From assembly GCA_037043455.1 (NCBI GenBank), contig JAWPHD010010994.1, forward strand, positions 23,805 through 87,804: a stretch of DNA of 64,000 bases, in the 5' to 3' direction. The translations under genes were made by a program, and so were the position numbers. The DNA is from Cyrtodaria siliqua. Lineage: Eukaryota; Mollusca; Bivalvia; Adapedonta; Hiatellidae. Below, piece after piece: positions 23,456-32,812 of the stretch. The stretch's first letter is position 1. The number at the start of each line of letters is the position of its first letter. The notes beneath the pieces were generated by a model, which had not been told where the DNA came from, did no database searches, and worked only from the letters and a program-made list of their open reading frames with translations.

Positions 23456-23950
23456 TATCAACTGAGCTAAGAGGGCCAGACGTACTATAACATACCATTT
23501 ATAAAATTTAATGTCGATATAATCTCGGTAGAATACATATTTTCAATAGTTTGTATTCTTAACGTAAAACATGCCATTCAATGCATTTCTTTGAAATTAT
23601 CGTGCAATCCACAGCAATAAAACACGAAGACTTTTTTTTTTTTCGGATATAGTGTTTATGTGGATTTTCGTTTGTTCAGTTCACTCGAACATCATATGAA
23701 ACGTGCATATGAAACGCGCGATTTCAATTTGTTGAATTTAGTTGATCTGCTCATGAATATTGATCAGATGAAAGGTCGATCTGACGTGACCTCTAAAGGC
23801 ATTTTTTTCAGATCCTATAGCAGAGAGTATCAAAGCGTAATTATGATATGATTTTAATGAAATTGTAAATATGTATGCCGAACTGACCGTTTGTTTTGTT
23901 TGATATCAAAATCTAAAGAAATACATGTGCATGTTCACTGAAAATTACGT
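23456..23950. other. No recognised feature
   Basis: About 500 bp including a T run near 23632-23642 and a 63-codon plus frame (23660-23851) without motif. Confidence 0.4.
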
Positions 23951-23954
23951 TTTT

Positions 23955-24140
23955 TCGTTGGCCAAAAATGCCTATGGGGGTTTAAACCAGGTTCTGGTGC
24001 GCACCAATACTCACTATTACCCTATTTCATCCAGATAAAACGGGATAGTTTGCATGAGAATATCTGTAAATTCTAAACAAACAAATTTGCATTAATATAT
24101 TAATTATAAACACAAACAATATGTATATGTAAAAATGTAT
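23955..24140 (-). mobile_element. Penelope-like tail fragment in the ABHD15-like 3' flank
   Basis: Carries the minus-strand tail core (GGGGGTTTAAACCAGGTTCT and AAAACGGGATAGT on the plus strand) and the AACAAACAAATTTGCATTAA block. It starts about 40 bp beyond the stop codon of the hydrolase-fold gene and in the same orientation, so a transcript of that gene would probably run into it. Confidence 0.7.
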
Positions 24141-24177
24141 ATGTAAAACTTTATACTGTATTGCTTTTAACAATGTG

Positions 24178-25362
24178 TTAAATCGTTGATCGTACAGGGC
24201 TTTTACCATACTTAATAGTATGTCCTTTGTTGGTAAATTCTAACACTGAGTCTATATAATCCATACATAACTTATCTGCCCATGAAATATCGCACGGAGT
24301 ATCTAAGAATCCAGAGTGACCGCCCTTGTTTGTCGCCACCATAAGGAAGTGGGGGTAGTACTTACACAAGTCATATGGAATTTTAAGGTTGGAATAAAAT
24401 GGATCGTCTAAACTATTAATAAACATAAGCGGCACTGAAATCTCGTCCACATCTCGTAAAGGATGATTTTTCTCCCAGAATTCGTCTATATTTGTAAAGC
24501 CATATAACTTTGAGAACACAATTTCGTCAAATTTGCTGAATGACCAAGCCTTGAGCATTGCATTTATGTCAACATGTTTAGAAAGTGCCGCTGCGTGGGA
24601 ACCTATTATACACTTCAATTTTATTAAATACAATATGTCATACAAACATTGCATTTGTTTAGAAAACCTTTCAGTGTAATCAAAACAAGCAGAAATACAC
24701 ACACCAGCACAAATATTTGCTGACGACCCAAATTCCCCTAAATAAGACAACAATAATGAACAACCCGTTCCATATGCGGCTATTGTAATTAATGCTTTTG
24801 GGTAGCGCCCGTGGATATATTTCACAACTTGTCTGAGATCGTTTGGGTCTCCATTGCTCAAAATCTTTGGCGTTGTTAACACGGAATTTCCAAATCCTCT
24901 CTGGTTAAAAACAACAGGTTTATAGCCCTTGTGTGCAGCCAAACTGCATATTTTAGAAGCACTTAAAGCATTTGCCGTGAGGCCGGGTAACACTATCAGC
25001 ACTGTACATCGTTTTCGTTTATGTATTGAAACATTAACAACCCAATCCAACGCAACTACACCTCTGTCTTTCATTTGAAGATATTCTCTGTCGAACTCAA
25101 TGTTGGATGACGAAACAATATACGGAAGTAAAGTTTGTACATGCGCATAGCGTAACCACCATGGCGGATCGAATTTCCGGTTCATTAGACGACAACGTTT
25201 GAGCAAATGCGATGCTAAAGCGGAATCTTTGAAGTATAGTTTTGGAATAGAAGACGATGATTTAACCAACGATTTTAGGTAAATAATGACACTAAATATC
25301 ACTGTTCCGAAAATTGCCATTATAAACGGAAGTGTCATCATTGTATACAGCGCAAGGATCAT
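24178..25362 (-). CDS. ABHD15-like: ABHD15-like alpha/beta-hydrolase fold protein
   Basis: A single-exon 394-residue frame, close to the usual size of the ABHD1/3/15 (AB hydrolase-4) family. An in-frame TAG lies upstream and A sits at -3 of the ATG, supporting the start. Residues about 8-29 are a hydrophobic membrane anchor. WLRYAHVQTLLP (69-80) and VLIVLPGLTAN (121-131) match the family's N-terminal and oxyanion regions; FNQRGFGNSVLTTP (152-165) is the usual Arg-Gly strand. The nucleophile elbow, normally GxSxG, reads AYGTG (196-200), with Gly198 where ABHD3 has its Ser; LLLSYLGE follows. Asp319 (SLDDPF) and His349 (KGGHSGF) keep the 30-residue spacing of the family's acid and base. Loss of the Ser, together with the LLSYLGE context, points to ABHD15 rather than ABHD1/3. 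In mammals ABHD15 is linked to adipocyte lipolysis control through PDE3B; whether that holds here is unknown. It is probably an endomembrane pseudoenzyme. No neighbouring host gene is visible. Confidence 0.88.
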   Translation of the reverse strand: MILALYTMMTLPFIMAIFGTVIFSVIIYLKSLVKSSSSIPKLYFKDSALASHLLKRCRLMNRKFDPPWWLRYAHVQTLLPYIVSSSNIEFDREYLQMKDRGVVALDWVVNVSIHKRKRCTVLIVLPGLTANALSASKICSLAAHKGYKPVVFNQRGFGNSVLTTPKILSNGDPNDLRQVVKYIHGRYPKALITIAAYGTGCSLLLSYLGEFGSSANICAGVCISACFDYTERFSKQMQCLYDILYLIKLKCIIGSHAAALSKHVDINAMLKAWSFSKFDEIVFSKLYGFTNIDEFWEKNHPLRDVDEISVPLMFINSLDDPFYSNLKIPYDLCKYYPHFLMVATNKGGHSGFLDTPCDISWADKLCMDYIDSVLEFTNKGHTIKYGKSPVRSTI

Positions 25363-26710
25363 GGTAGGGCCACCAGACTCTGAACCTTCAAACTAAACAA
25401 TATCAAAGACAATCGTGTATAAAAGTACGGTAATACCACATGTTAGCGTATCACAATAACTCTAACAATCGAATACATAGTATACTTGCAAACTACGCAG
25501 CTGTTTGTAAAACAATGCACACTCCGCAATTGAATCCATAACCATCCATTTAAATGTTCTCTCGATATGTCCGTACATGTGAACAGGTAGAATACACGAA
25601 ATCACTTCGGTAAATAACCATTATGTTCTTGTTTTGTATCTTCGTAAAATGCTTCTTCTTTCGTTTTTTTTATATCCGTACCAGAGCTTTGTCCTAATCC
25701 GATGGTTTAATTATGACTGACAAACCTACGATAACATGTGGAATATATACCGACGATCCTAACATACATCCTTCGATTGCATCTGCTTCTTTCCTCCTTC
25801 ACTTTCTATATTTCTGTTCGATGATTAGTATCATAAAATACATTTGCATGATACAATCTGACATTATATGATGATATGCTTCGATCAGTGTACGTTTTGT
25901 TGGAGGAAAAAACGTTAGTCTCCATATTCCCTGACAAAATGACTATGAGGCAGTTATTTACTGCTGTATGGTAAAATGTATATCATTCCGTATCATTTGG
26001 TGTCACTCGTCATCTTATTCTTAACGACTTTATCCACACTAATGATTGTTTTTAGTTTGTTCCGATAAACATCGATGTCACTCTATATTAACACTATTAC
26101 GTTTGACGTCATTTTGTCCCTTGGATGTGGTGTCTGTCAGTTCAAAAAGGGCTTTACTACTTCTTTCGCAGTTATTATTCCAGCTTCGATAGTGGCTTTG
26201 CTCGTTTCCCATAACAGAATTGGATCTGCAAAATAAGATTTAACATCAGATAATGTGCACAAAATTATTGAATAATACATATAGTTTCATTGTGGATAAA
26301 ATAATACATAATTATTCAGTTTAAAAAATATAACTCACCGTGTGTAGGTTTACGAATTCGTGTATTTTATCAATTTTGCCTTTCACTAGTTTACATAGAA
26401 ATTGTATTACCTGCCTTACACATATCAATACTATTTCTGAAACCTTCAACAACAGTTCCCTATTCAATTAAATATGATACAGGCTGTTTATGTTCTTCGT
26501 ATTTGTATACGGTATTAACGCGTTATCGGATCATTATCATAATAACTCAGCGAGGCACGTCTTTTATGATATCATTATAAAATTTGATTTATCATTAAGT
26601 CTACGGCGATTTATTTATCATATCCTCTGCAGCTTTTCACGTGACCATGTGCCCAATGGCCATAAGCTGTTACATAACTAATTATTGCGCCTGATGTTAA
26701 CTCTTAAGTC
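25363..26710. other. 5' flank of the ABHD15-like gene
   Basis: About 1.35 kb upstream of the start codon (minus-strand gene), with no transposon match and no second gene. It presumably holds the promoter and 5' UTR, but no specific site can be supported. Confidence 0.4.
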
Positions 26711-26720
26711 AATGCGTAGC

Positions 26721-26925
26721 GGTGTGGTATAGTGGTAGAGCGTTGGATCCATGATCGAAACGTCGTTGGTTCGATCCCCGCCATTGCCAATACGTTGTGT
26801 CCCCGAGCATGACACTTTATCTGCATTTGCTTAGTACTGGTTCTACCCAGGAAGACCTCGAGAGTGATTCATATTAGTTCATAGAGCTTTCGTTACAATC
26901 GATGCAAAATTAATAAGTTTAAACT
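26721..26925 (+). mobile_element. tRNA-derived SINE with perfect 10-bp target duplication
   Basis: The tRNA-like head has a pol III A box TGGTATAGTGG (26725-26735) and B box GGTTCGATCCC (26768-26778). The body continues with GTGTCCCCGAGCATGACACT and TACTGGTTCTACCCAGGAAG, resembling the conserved central domain found in several invertebrate SINE families. The element is flanked by AATGCGTAGC at 26711-26720 and 26926-26935, a perfect direct repeat. No poly(A) tail; it ends in TAATAAGTTTAAACT. Confidence 0.9.
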
Positions 26926-26935
26926 AATGCGTAGC

Positions 26936-27750
26936 ATATTGTCGCTTTCCGTGTTATCGCAGATATATGTTTTTTTCAAATGATTCAAGTTTTCATGATA
27001 TGATGAATTGAGAACGGGATGAAATAGTTGAATGTAGAATAAAGGGTGTCTTACATGCCTTTAACAGCTTAGGGCATGCATCGGGCAAATAGAGACAGTA
27101 GTAGCAGTATGTTTTTTCTCAATGTATAGGAGAGTATATATATATAAACAATGATACATACTCAATTACATACAACTAATAATTATAGAACAAACATATA
27201 TAGTGAACAAATCAACATATTTACATAATACATGTAACAATCATATTTACAACAATTTAAAATATATTTTGAACCTGCTTTCTTGCAAAAGCTTATCTAA
27301 GAAGGAGAACTGGGATTTATAGTTAGCAGAAATTGATAGCATTGTAATTATAATGGCTCAGCATTTATAACAGTATAGCATTTTTATTAATATTGTATGA
27401 CCATATGATAATATAATCGTGTTTTGTTGATATCACAGGTGACTTATAGGCCCGTAGAGCCTGGTGTATTAATCGTTTGATTATATATAGATAGATAGCT
27501 TCATTTCCAAATTATAATAGGCTTAAAAGCCCGTGAGGATACATCATACAATTGCATAAAGCAGGGCAACAGTGTAGGTATTACAAACAAAACTTGTCCA
27601 ACTATAAATATGCATTTTATCTTAAGTGAGCTAATACAATGAGAATGCGTATATATAACACTTCCTTACATAATCAATTACAATTCGTCACAATATTAAG
27701 ATGATTACTGAAAAAGAATAGCATGTTCTTGATACCCATTATACTCAAAA
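26936..27750. other. No recognised feature
   Basis: About 800 bp, rich in A and T with short TATATA runs. No frame or repeat match. Confidence 0.45.
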
Positions 27751-27754
27751 TAGT

Positions 27755-28330
27755 AGATTAAAAATCGAAAAGGAAATGTAACATCCAAGGACCAAAGTCA
27801 ACCAAAAGCACGCATAGAAACAAACAACAATTTTAAAGATGACTAAAATGCAAGACACGACATCTCAAACATAAACGGGTTGACAATAGGGCTATCGCTG
27901 GAACGAGTAGTAGCAAAAAGGGCCGATGGCGGTTTAAACTAGGTGCACGAAACCTCACTCAGCCTGTTGTCATCCCAATAAAACGGTTCTGTGTAAATAA
28001 AGATATTCCCGTCAGGTTATATCCTCTAACAAACAATACAGCATTAATAGGCAATATAACACAAACATGATCATGTATATATGCATATAAAAACAAAAGC
28101 CTAGAAATCCAAAATGCAAGTACTAAATGACTTGGCAGAAACCAGGTCATCAAGAAAACGACCTATTAAGGGTACTACAAGAAAGGTTTAAGACAAACAT
28201 CAAACGCTACCGTCCTTTGAGACGTCATTGTAGGGTCCACAATCTGTCCTGTCATCGCGCAATCAATGTGGAAAGCAAAGTGACGAACTGTAAATGAGCA
28301 CCAATAATCATGCAGTCATTTAGGTCACAA
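27755..28330 (-). mobile_element. Penelope-like tail with RT stop region
   Basis: Minus-strand tail from end block (AAAATCGAAAAGGAAATGTA on the plus strand) through AACGGGTTGACAATAGGGCT, GGCGGTTTAAACTAGG and the AACAAACAATACAGCATTAA block to the RT stop region near 28225-28250 (CATTGTAGGGTCCACAATCT). Truncated just inside the RT coding region. Confidence 0.75.
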
Positions 28331-28334
28331 ACTA

Positions 28335-28625
28335 CATACACGTCGAACAGGAAATGTAGCATTCACAGCACACAGAAAAATCGCAGGCAAACTTTGAAGC
28401 AAAATGTGTGCCACCACAAACACAAAAGGGTTGGCAATAGAGGTACCGTCTTGGAATATTCAGTGGCAAAAAGGCTGCTGGGGTTTTAGACCAGGTTCTA
28501 GCGTGCCATTAACCTCACTGTTTACCCTATATAATCCCAATAAAACAAGATATTGTAAATATAAAATATTCCCACCAGGCTATTATCCTCCAACAAAGTA
28601 GGCAGTAATATAATAAGCAATATAA
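28335..28625 (-). mobile_element. Penelope-like tail, second copy in tandem
   Basis: Another tail in the same orientation: ACGTCGAACAGGAAATGTAG, AAAAGGGTTGGCAATAGAGG, GGGGTTTTAGACCAGGTTCT and AATAAAACAAGATATTGTAA on the plus strand. It ends within the AACAAAGTAGGCAGTAATA block. Head-to-tail with the preceding copy. Confidence 0.72.
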
Positions 28626-28730
28626 GACTAACTCACAGATATTAAATGATTATATAAAAGTCTAACAAAGCAAGGACTGAATTTAGACGATTTATTGGAA
28701 AGGCCACACACAGCTGACACAATATATAAA

Positions 28731-28832
28731 TATTGTATCCCAGTGAGGGTGACAGTGGATATTGGCAACCTGATGAAAATAATTTCAACCAAGGCGAAGC
28801 ATATCCAATGCCACCCTCACTGGGATGCAATA
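28731..28832. mobile_element. 102-bp foldback element
   Basis: The left end TATTGTATCCCAGTGAGGG and the right end read on the other strand (TATTGCATCCCAGTGAGGG) are inverted repeats extending about 33 bp with a few mismatches. The interior is about 35 bp. A very small MITE-like element or a hairpin-forming repeat. Confidence 0.8.
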
Positions 28833-29625
28833 ATTTTTTTATTATACCGAACAAAAAAGTTTTGATTAAAATTTAAATATATCAGGGGGAAAAAATCCCA
28901 ATCATTTTATTTTTAAATTTATATTTTTATGCCATTTTAACAATATAAACAACTTCGAAATTGTCACGAATCTGCTCGCCATACTTGTTTATTGTCGGTT
29001 GGTAAACCAAACGTCTTACGATTGACATAACTTCAACCGTATTTTAATAAGCGTCCACCGATTTCCAATTGCGCAAAGCGTGTCATAAGAAGAAAAACCC
29101 AAAACCTATTTTTATACTTCCCATGACGTCACAATCGTGTGATAGTAAAACGTGTTTACCGGTAAACAGTGCAAATTGCTTCACGCTAATGTTATGGGCA
29201 ATTTATACAGGAGTGTAAAGGTGAGGTATAATAATTTCCACATGCAATACATAGATCTAGTTCTGATCTGCCAATTAAATTATATCCGCCAGAGGTTCAA
29301 GCCAATTAAAAATACATGAAATATTTACATCTCATAATCACCTCATCAATACAATAGTGCACATGTCCAATGTTTGTTGGAACTTGACCATACCTGTCAC
29401 GTCTCACACATTGGGCGTGAGACACTCTCACACGTATACATTTTACGTTCTCACGCATTCTGAAAAGTTGACCAAAATGTTTTTGTCTGCGATTGTTTAA
29501 TTAAAATGTAGTATATTTTATACCATAAACCATAATTTCAATCTCTATATGTCCTTTTTAACCCACATTAATTTGTCTATTATAACAACTGTATTGCAAG
29601 CGAATCATTATATCATCGATATACT
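28833..29625. other. Non-coding stretch with short palindromes
   Basis: No gene. It holds a CRE-type word TGACGTCA (29124-29131), a perfect 16-bp palindrome TGTTTACCGGTAAACA (29153-29168) and a hairpin GTCTCAC/GTGAGAC (29401-29423). Function unknown. Confidence 0.45.
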
Positions 29626-29627
29626 TC

Positions 29628-29986
29628 ATTTATATTGAAGTAGAAGATAACGTTCGTGTGTCTCCTCATGTTTGCATGGAGATTAAATGTCATCTAATGA
29701 TTGTTTATTAATGAACTACACCTCATCAATACCTAAACAATGGTATGCAGTTCGACGTTGAGCGTAAATAAAGTTTGAAGATCCCTCTATCACTTTTGAG
29801 GTTCCTGCTTTAGCTGCAATGTGTACAGTTGTAAGACAAATGTGTATTTGTTCCGTGTTCATTTATATTGAAGTAAAAGATAACGTTCGTGTATCTCCTC
29901 ATGTTTGCATGGAGATTAAATGTCATCTAATGATTGTTTATTAATGAACTACACCTCATCAATACCTAAACAATGGTATGCACGCC
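29628..29986. repeat. Direct repeat of about 125 bp, two copies
   Basis: Blocks at 29628-29750 and 29861-29986 share TATATTGAAGTARAAGATAA, TCTCCTCATGTTTGCATGG, AGATTAAATGTCATCTAATG and CAATACCTAAACAATGGTAT with only a few changes. They are separated by about 110 bp of unrelated sequence. Confidence 0.88.
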
Positions 29987-30102
29987 ATTCTGTTCGACCT
30001 CGACGTTGTTATTCCTATTTGCAACCATACTTATTTATTACAAGTTGATACGGCGTTTTATACTTAGTCTAGTAATTTAAGAATTTAATCATACTAACTG
30101 AA

Positions 30103-30373
30103 TACGTGGTCCCGCCTTATTTCCATTAAGCAATGGGAAGGCTTATATTAGCAGGATTTTATAACGGATATTTCGACAATAAAACACATTTTAAAAAACA
30201 TTACGGAGAAAATACGATAACCTGATTTAAATTTAGTCTCTAAGGTTTTAATTTAACGATATGCAAACTTTTTCAGCCGAAATGATGGTTTTATTTCATA
30301 CCCCAGCAAACCCCGTTTTCGCTTCTTGGAGAAAGGGTTGTATGGGGTATGGAAGTTAATACTCGGACCACGT
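30103..30373 (+). mobile_element. TACGTGGTCC-family MITE, copy 2
   Basis: 271 bp with termini TACGTGGTCC and GGACCACGTA (perfect 10-bp inverted repeats) and TA at both outer edges. The interior has TTAGCAGGATTTTATAACGG, a GCAAACTTTTTCAGCCGAAA block and a CGCTTCTTGGAGAAAGGGTT block, all shared with the copy at 59302. Non-coding. Confidence 0.88.
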
Positions 30374-30989
30374 AATGTAATATCGTGACACTTTAAGTTT
30401 TTAATAATGACTCGTGGGACGAATTAATGTCGTTTGTTAACTATTTACAAAAACAGTATGAACCCTGAAGAATATTGTTGTAAAATGACACATTTTGTAT
30501 TGTGGGAAATGCATTATTTAAGTCAACAATATACATGCATTAAACAAATAGTTTCCATATGTATCCATGATGATTATAACGATTAAATTCAAACAAATGC
30601 ATGGTGTTTGAACAAGGAAAATGGGGATGGGCGTGTTATTGCTTTTTATAAAGGCTATATCACAACCATTGCAATAAATAACGAACCTAGAGTTAATAGA
30701 AGAAGAATTTGAATAGGTGGTGGGGTTAAAATGAATGTACACGCTTTTAATAAAACACGAACCTAATGATAATAGAAGAGGAATTTGAAGAGGTGGTTTG
30801 GTTAAAAGGTATGTATACGTTTTTGGTTAAATCGTATTTTAGTATTTTCAATAGGCAGCAAGCATTTATAGAATTATATCATGTATGTTCATGTTTTTTT
30901 CTTTGGCAATGTAAATATGTACGTTTAGTTATTTTCCATACAATAACATATTGGTACAATTTTACAGACATCGTCTGTATCTTCGTAAC
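30374..30989. other. Non-coding stretch with a short direct repeat
   Basis: Mostly featureless. An 82-bp-period direct repeat occupies about 30673-30822: ACGAACCTA, TAATAGAAGA(A/G)GAATTTGAA and AGGTGGTTTGGTTAAAA or its close variant occur twice. Confidence 0.55.
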
Positions 30990-31475
30990 ATCAGATACGT
31001 CATCAAGATACCGGGAGGTGTCATTAAAGGCTTCAATAACATCTGCCTGGGTATCTGGTGAACGTAGATATAAAAATCGAACAGGAAAAGCAGCATTCAC
31101 GGACGACAGTCAACCACAAACACACACAGAAGCAAAGAACAAATTTAAATACAAAAGGCCGCTGCGGGTTAAACCCAGGTTCTATGGTGCATCAAACCTC
31201 ACACTTACCCTACTGTCATCCCAATAAAACGGGTCAGTGTAAATAAAAAAATCCCCGCCATGAACTATTCGCTAACCAACGAGGGCAGCATTAATAGACA
31301 ATATAAGTCAAACACAAAGATGCTCGTATATATATAAATACAACAATACGATAGCCTAGAAAGCCACAAAAAAGATAAGTAGACGTCACCATAGGGTCCC
31401 ACAGTCTGTCTTCTCATCGCACAAACAGGAAAACATAGTGGCGAATTTTAAAAGGGTAAAAAAGAGTACGATAAT
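30990..31475 (-). mobile_element. Penelope-like RT scrap fused to a tail
   Basis: 30990-31060 encodes on the minus strand SPDTQADVIEAFNDTSRYLD, the block just before motif C. It is joined at 31063 directly to the far end of a tail (AGATATAAAAATCGAACAGG), which runs to about 31475 with the GGTTAAACCCAGGTTCTATG and CCAATAAAACGGGTCAGTGT blocks. RT and tail are in the same orientation but in the wrong order for one element, so this is a junction of two insertions. Confidence 0.75.
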
Positions 31476-31559
31476 GCACCTTTGGAAACGGCCGAGCAGG
31501 AAAGATCGGACAGGGAAAGTAGCATTCAAGGAGGACAGTCAACTTATTTATTAACAATT

Positions 31560-31797
31560 CCCCATTTTATTGGAAAGACAATAGGTTAAGGGTGAGATTT
31601 GGTGCACCCTAGAATCTGGTAAACACTAAGCGGCCTTTTTTTCACTGATCTTTACAAACCTATAGACCCGTTTGTGTTTGTGATGTCACATGCCTTGCTT
31701 TTTATTAACAATTTAATTTCAGTGTTTTTTTGATTGACAGTGTTCTGTGAAAGCTACATGTCCTGTTCGACTTTTGTACCTGCCTAAGATTTTTCGA
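31560..31797 (+). mobile_element. Penelope-like tail
   Basis: Plus-strand tail with CCCCATTTTATTGGAAAGAC, GGTGCACCCTAGAATCTGG, a decayed CACTGATCTTTACAAACC block and the CTGTTCGACTTTTGTACCTG end. A minus-strand tail scrap (31490-31550) precedes it. The decay suggests an older copy. Confidence 0.7.
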
Positions 31798-32175
31798 AGT
31801 TTATGGTTAGCGTAACATTATAACAGTAAGTTGAGAAACATAAACCCAATAAGATATTACTCCGGGAACATCGGCCTCTAAGTAGAGATAATTAACATTA
31901 TCCAAATTGAAATCATCTCTTTTATTATAAATGTTGCTTATTATTTCTCGATTGTCAATCGAATTTCAATCGAGAGATGGACATTTAGGGGAAAAGCGTC
32001 ATTAATTTTCGCTTTGTCAAGCTGAAGTTTTTTATGATATATATTATTTACCGTAGTAGAAAACAAAAGATTGTCAATGTTTAAAATGTCATTCAAATAC
32101 CGAGAGTTGTTATTAAAGGCTTCAATAACATCTGCCTGAGTATCTGTTGAAATACTCAATATGAAATCTCTTTAA
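31798..32175 (-). pseudogene. Penelope-like RT fragment around motif C
   Basis: Minus strand. An open stretch (32159-31941) encodes MSISTDTQADVIEAFNNN, a SRYLNDILNIDN block (the second residue before the normal Asp pair is changed, RYLND), NNIYHKKLQLDKAKI and a decayed LSIE block. Out-of-frame remains of the VSQLI and RYHKL region reach down to about 31798. The RYLDD-to-RYLND change would remove one catalytic Asp. Confidence 0.72.
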
Positions 32176-32329
32176 TAGCAATACACACAATAATGGTATA
32201 GCAGTCACGTACATGATGCCATGAAGCATTGCGAAGAAACATACAAACAATAAAGTCAAGGTACAAACGACATAATTATATATGTTGCGAAAACTCATTA
32301 TAATAGTGAGAAAAATGGTCCTATATAAA

Positions 32330-32490
32330 TCACAGCACCCAACCGCAATGGCACCGTAGATCCGCACTGTACCACAAATAAAGAGCAGATTAACTATACA
32401 ACGAAAACGAACACAACAGAGTGTACATAACCTCGCTATTATTCTGTCTTCAGCGCTAAAATAGACACGACAGTGTAAATAAGAGTACAT
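32330..32490 (-). mobile_element. Penelope-like subfamily 2 tail fragment
   Basis: On the plus strand it shows GCAATGGCACCGTAGATCCG followed by CACTGTACCAC, the reverse of the subfamily 2 terminus, and further on AAAATAGACACGACAGTGTA, the reverse of its TTTACACTGTC block. The 151-codon minus frame covering this segment (32122-32577) is therefore not a gene. Confidence 0.6.
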
Positions 32491-32662
32491 CCAATCGAAA
32501 GGAAATCTATAACAATAAAGTTCAATAACATTAATTATTAACTCAGTTTTTACATCAGTTATTAAAAGTATATACACACACGGAAACTCAGGTTTCTTCG
32601 TTTCGCTTAATAAACTGATAAAGACGGTGCAAGTCGGTGTGAGAGATGTTGCGTCTAACCGT

Positions 32663-32812
32663 TATGCGGTACGAGTATTAACTTGCATACCCCATCATAC
32701 CCCTCCTCGCATTTTTGCAGTAAAACATGTTTTTTATTGTCGAAATATCCGTTATTAAATCCTGCTAATATAAGCTCTCCCATCGCGTAATGGATTAATG
32801 CGGGACTACGTA
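32663..32812 (-). mobile_element. TACGTGGTCC-family MITE, copy 3, internally deleted
   Basis: 150 bp. The right end GGGACTACGTA and interior TCCTGCTAATATAAGCTCTC match the family. The left end has decayed to TATGCGGTACGAGTATTAAC. About 120 bp of the interior is missing compared with the full copies. Confidence 0.75.

Noticed and set aside
26721..26790. Functional tRNA gene
   Set aside because: A and B boxes are present but acceptor-stem pairing is not, and the 10-bp target duplication encloses a longer body, so it is a SINE.
32122..32577. 151-codon minus-strand frame rich in Cys and hydrophobic residues
   Set aside because: It overlaps an out-of-frame Penelope-like RT end and a subfamily 2 tail fragment; no motif or plausible start context.
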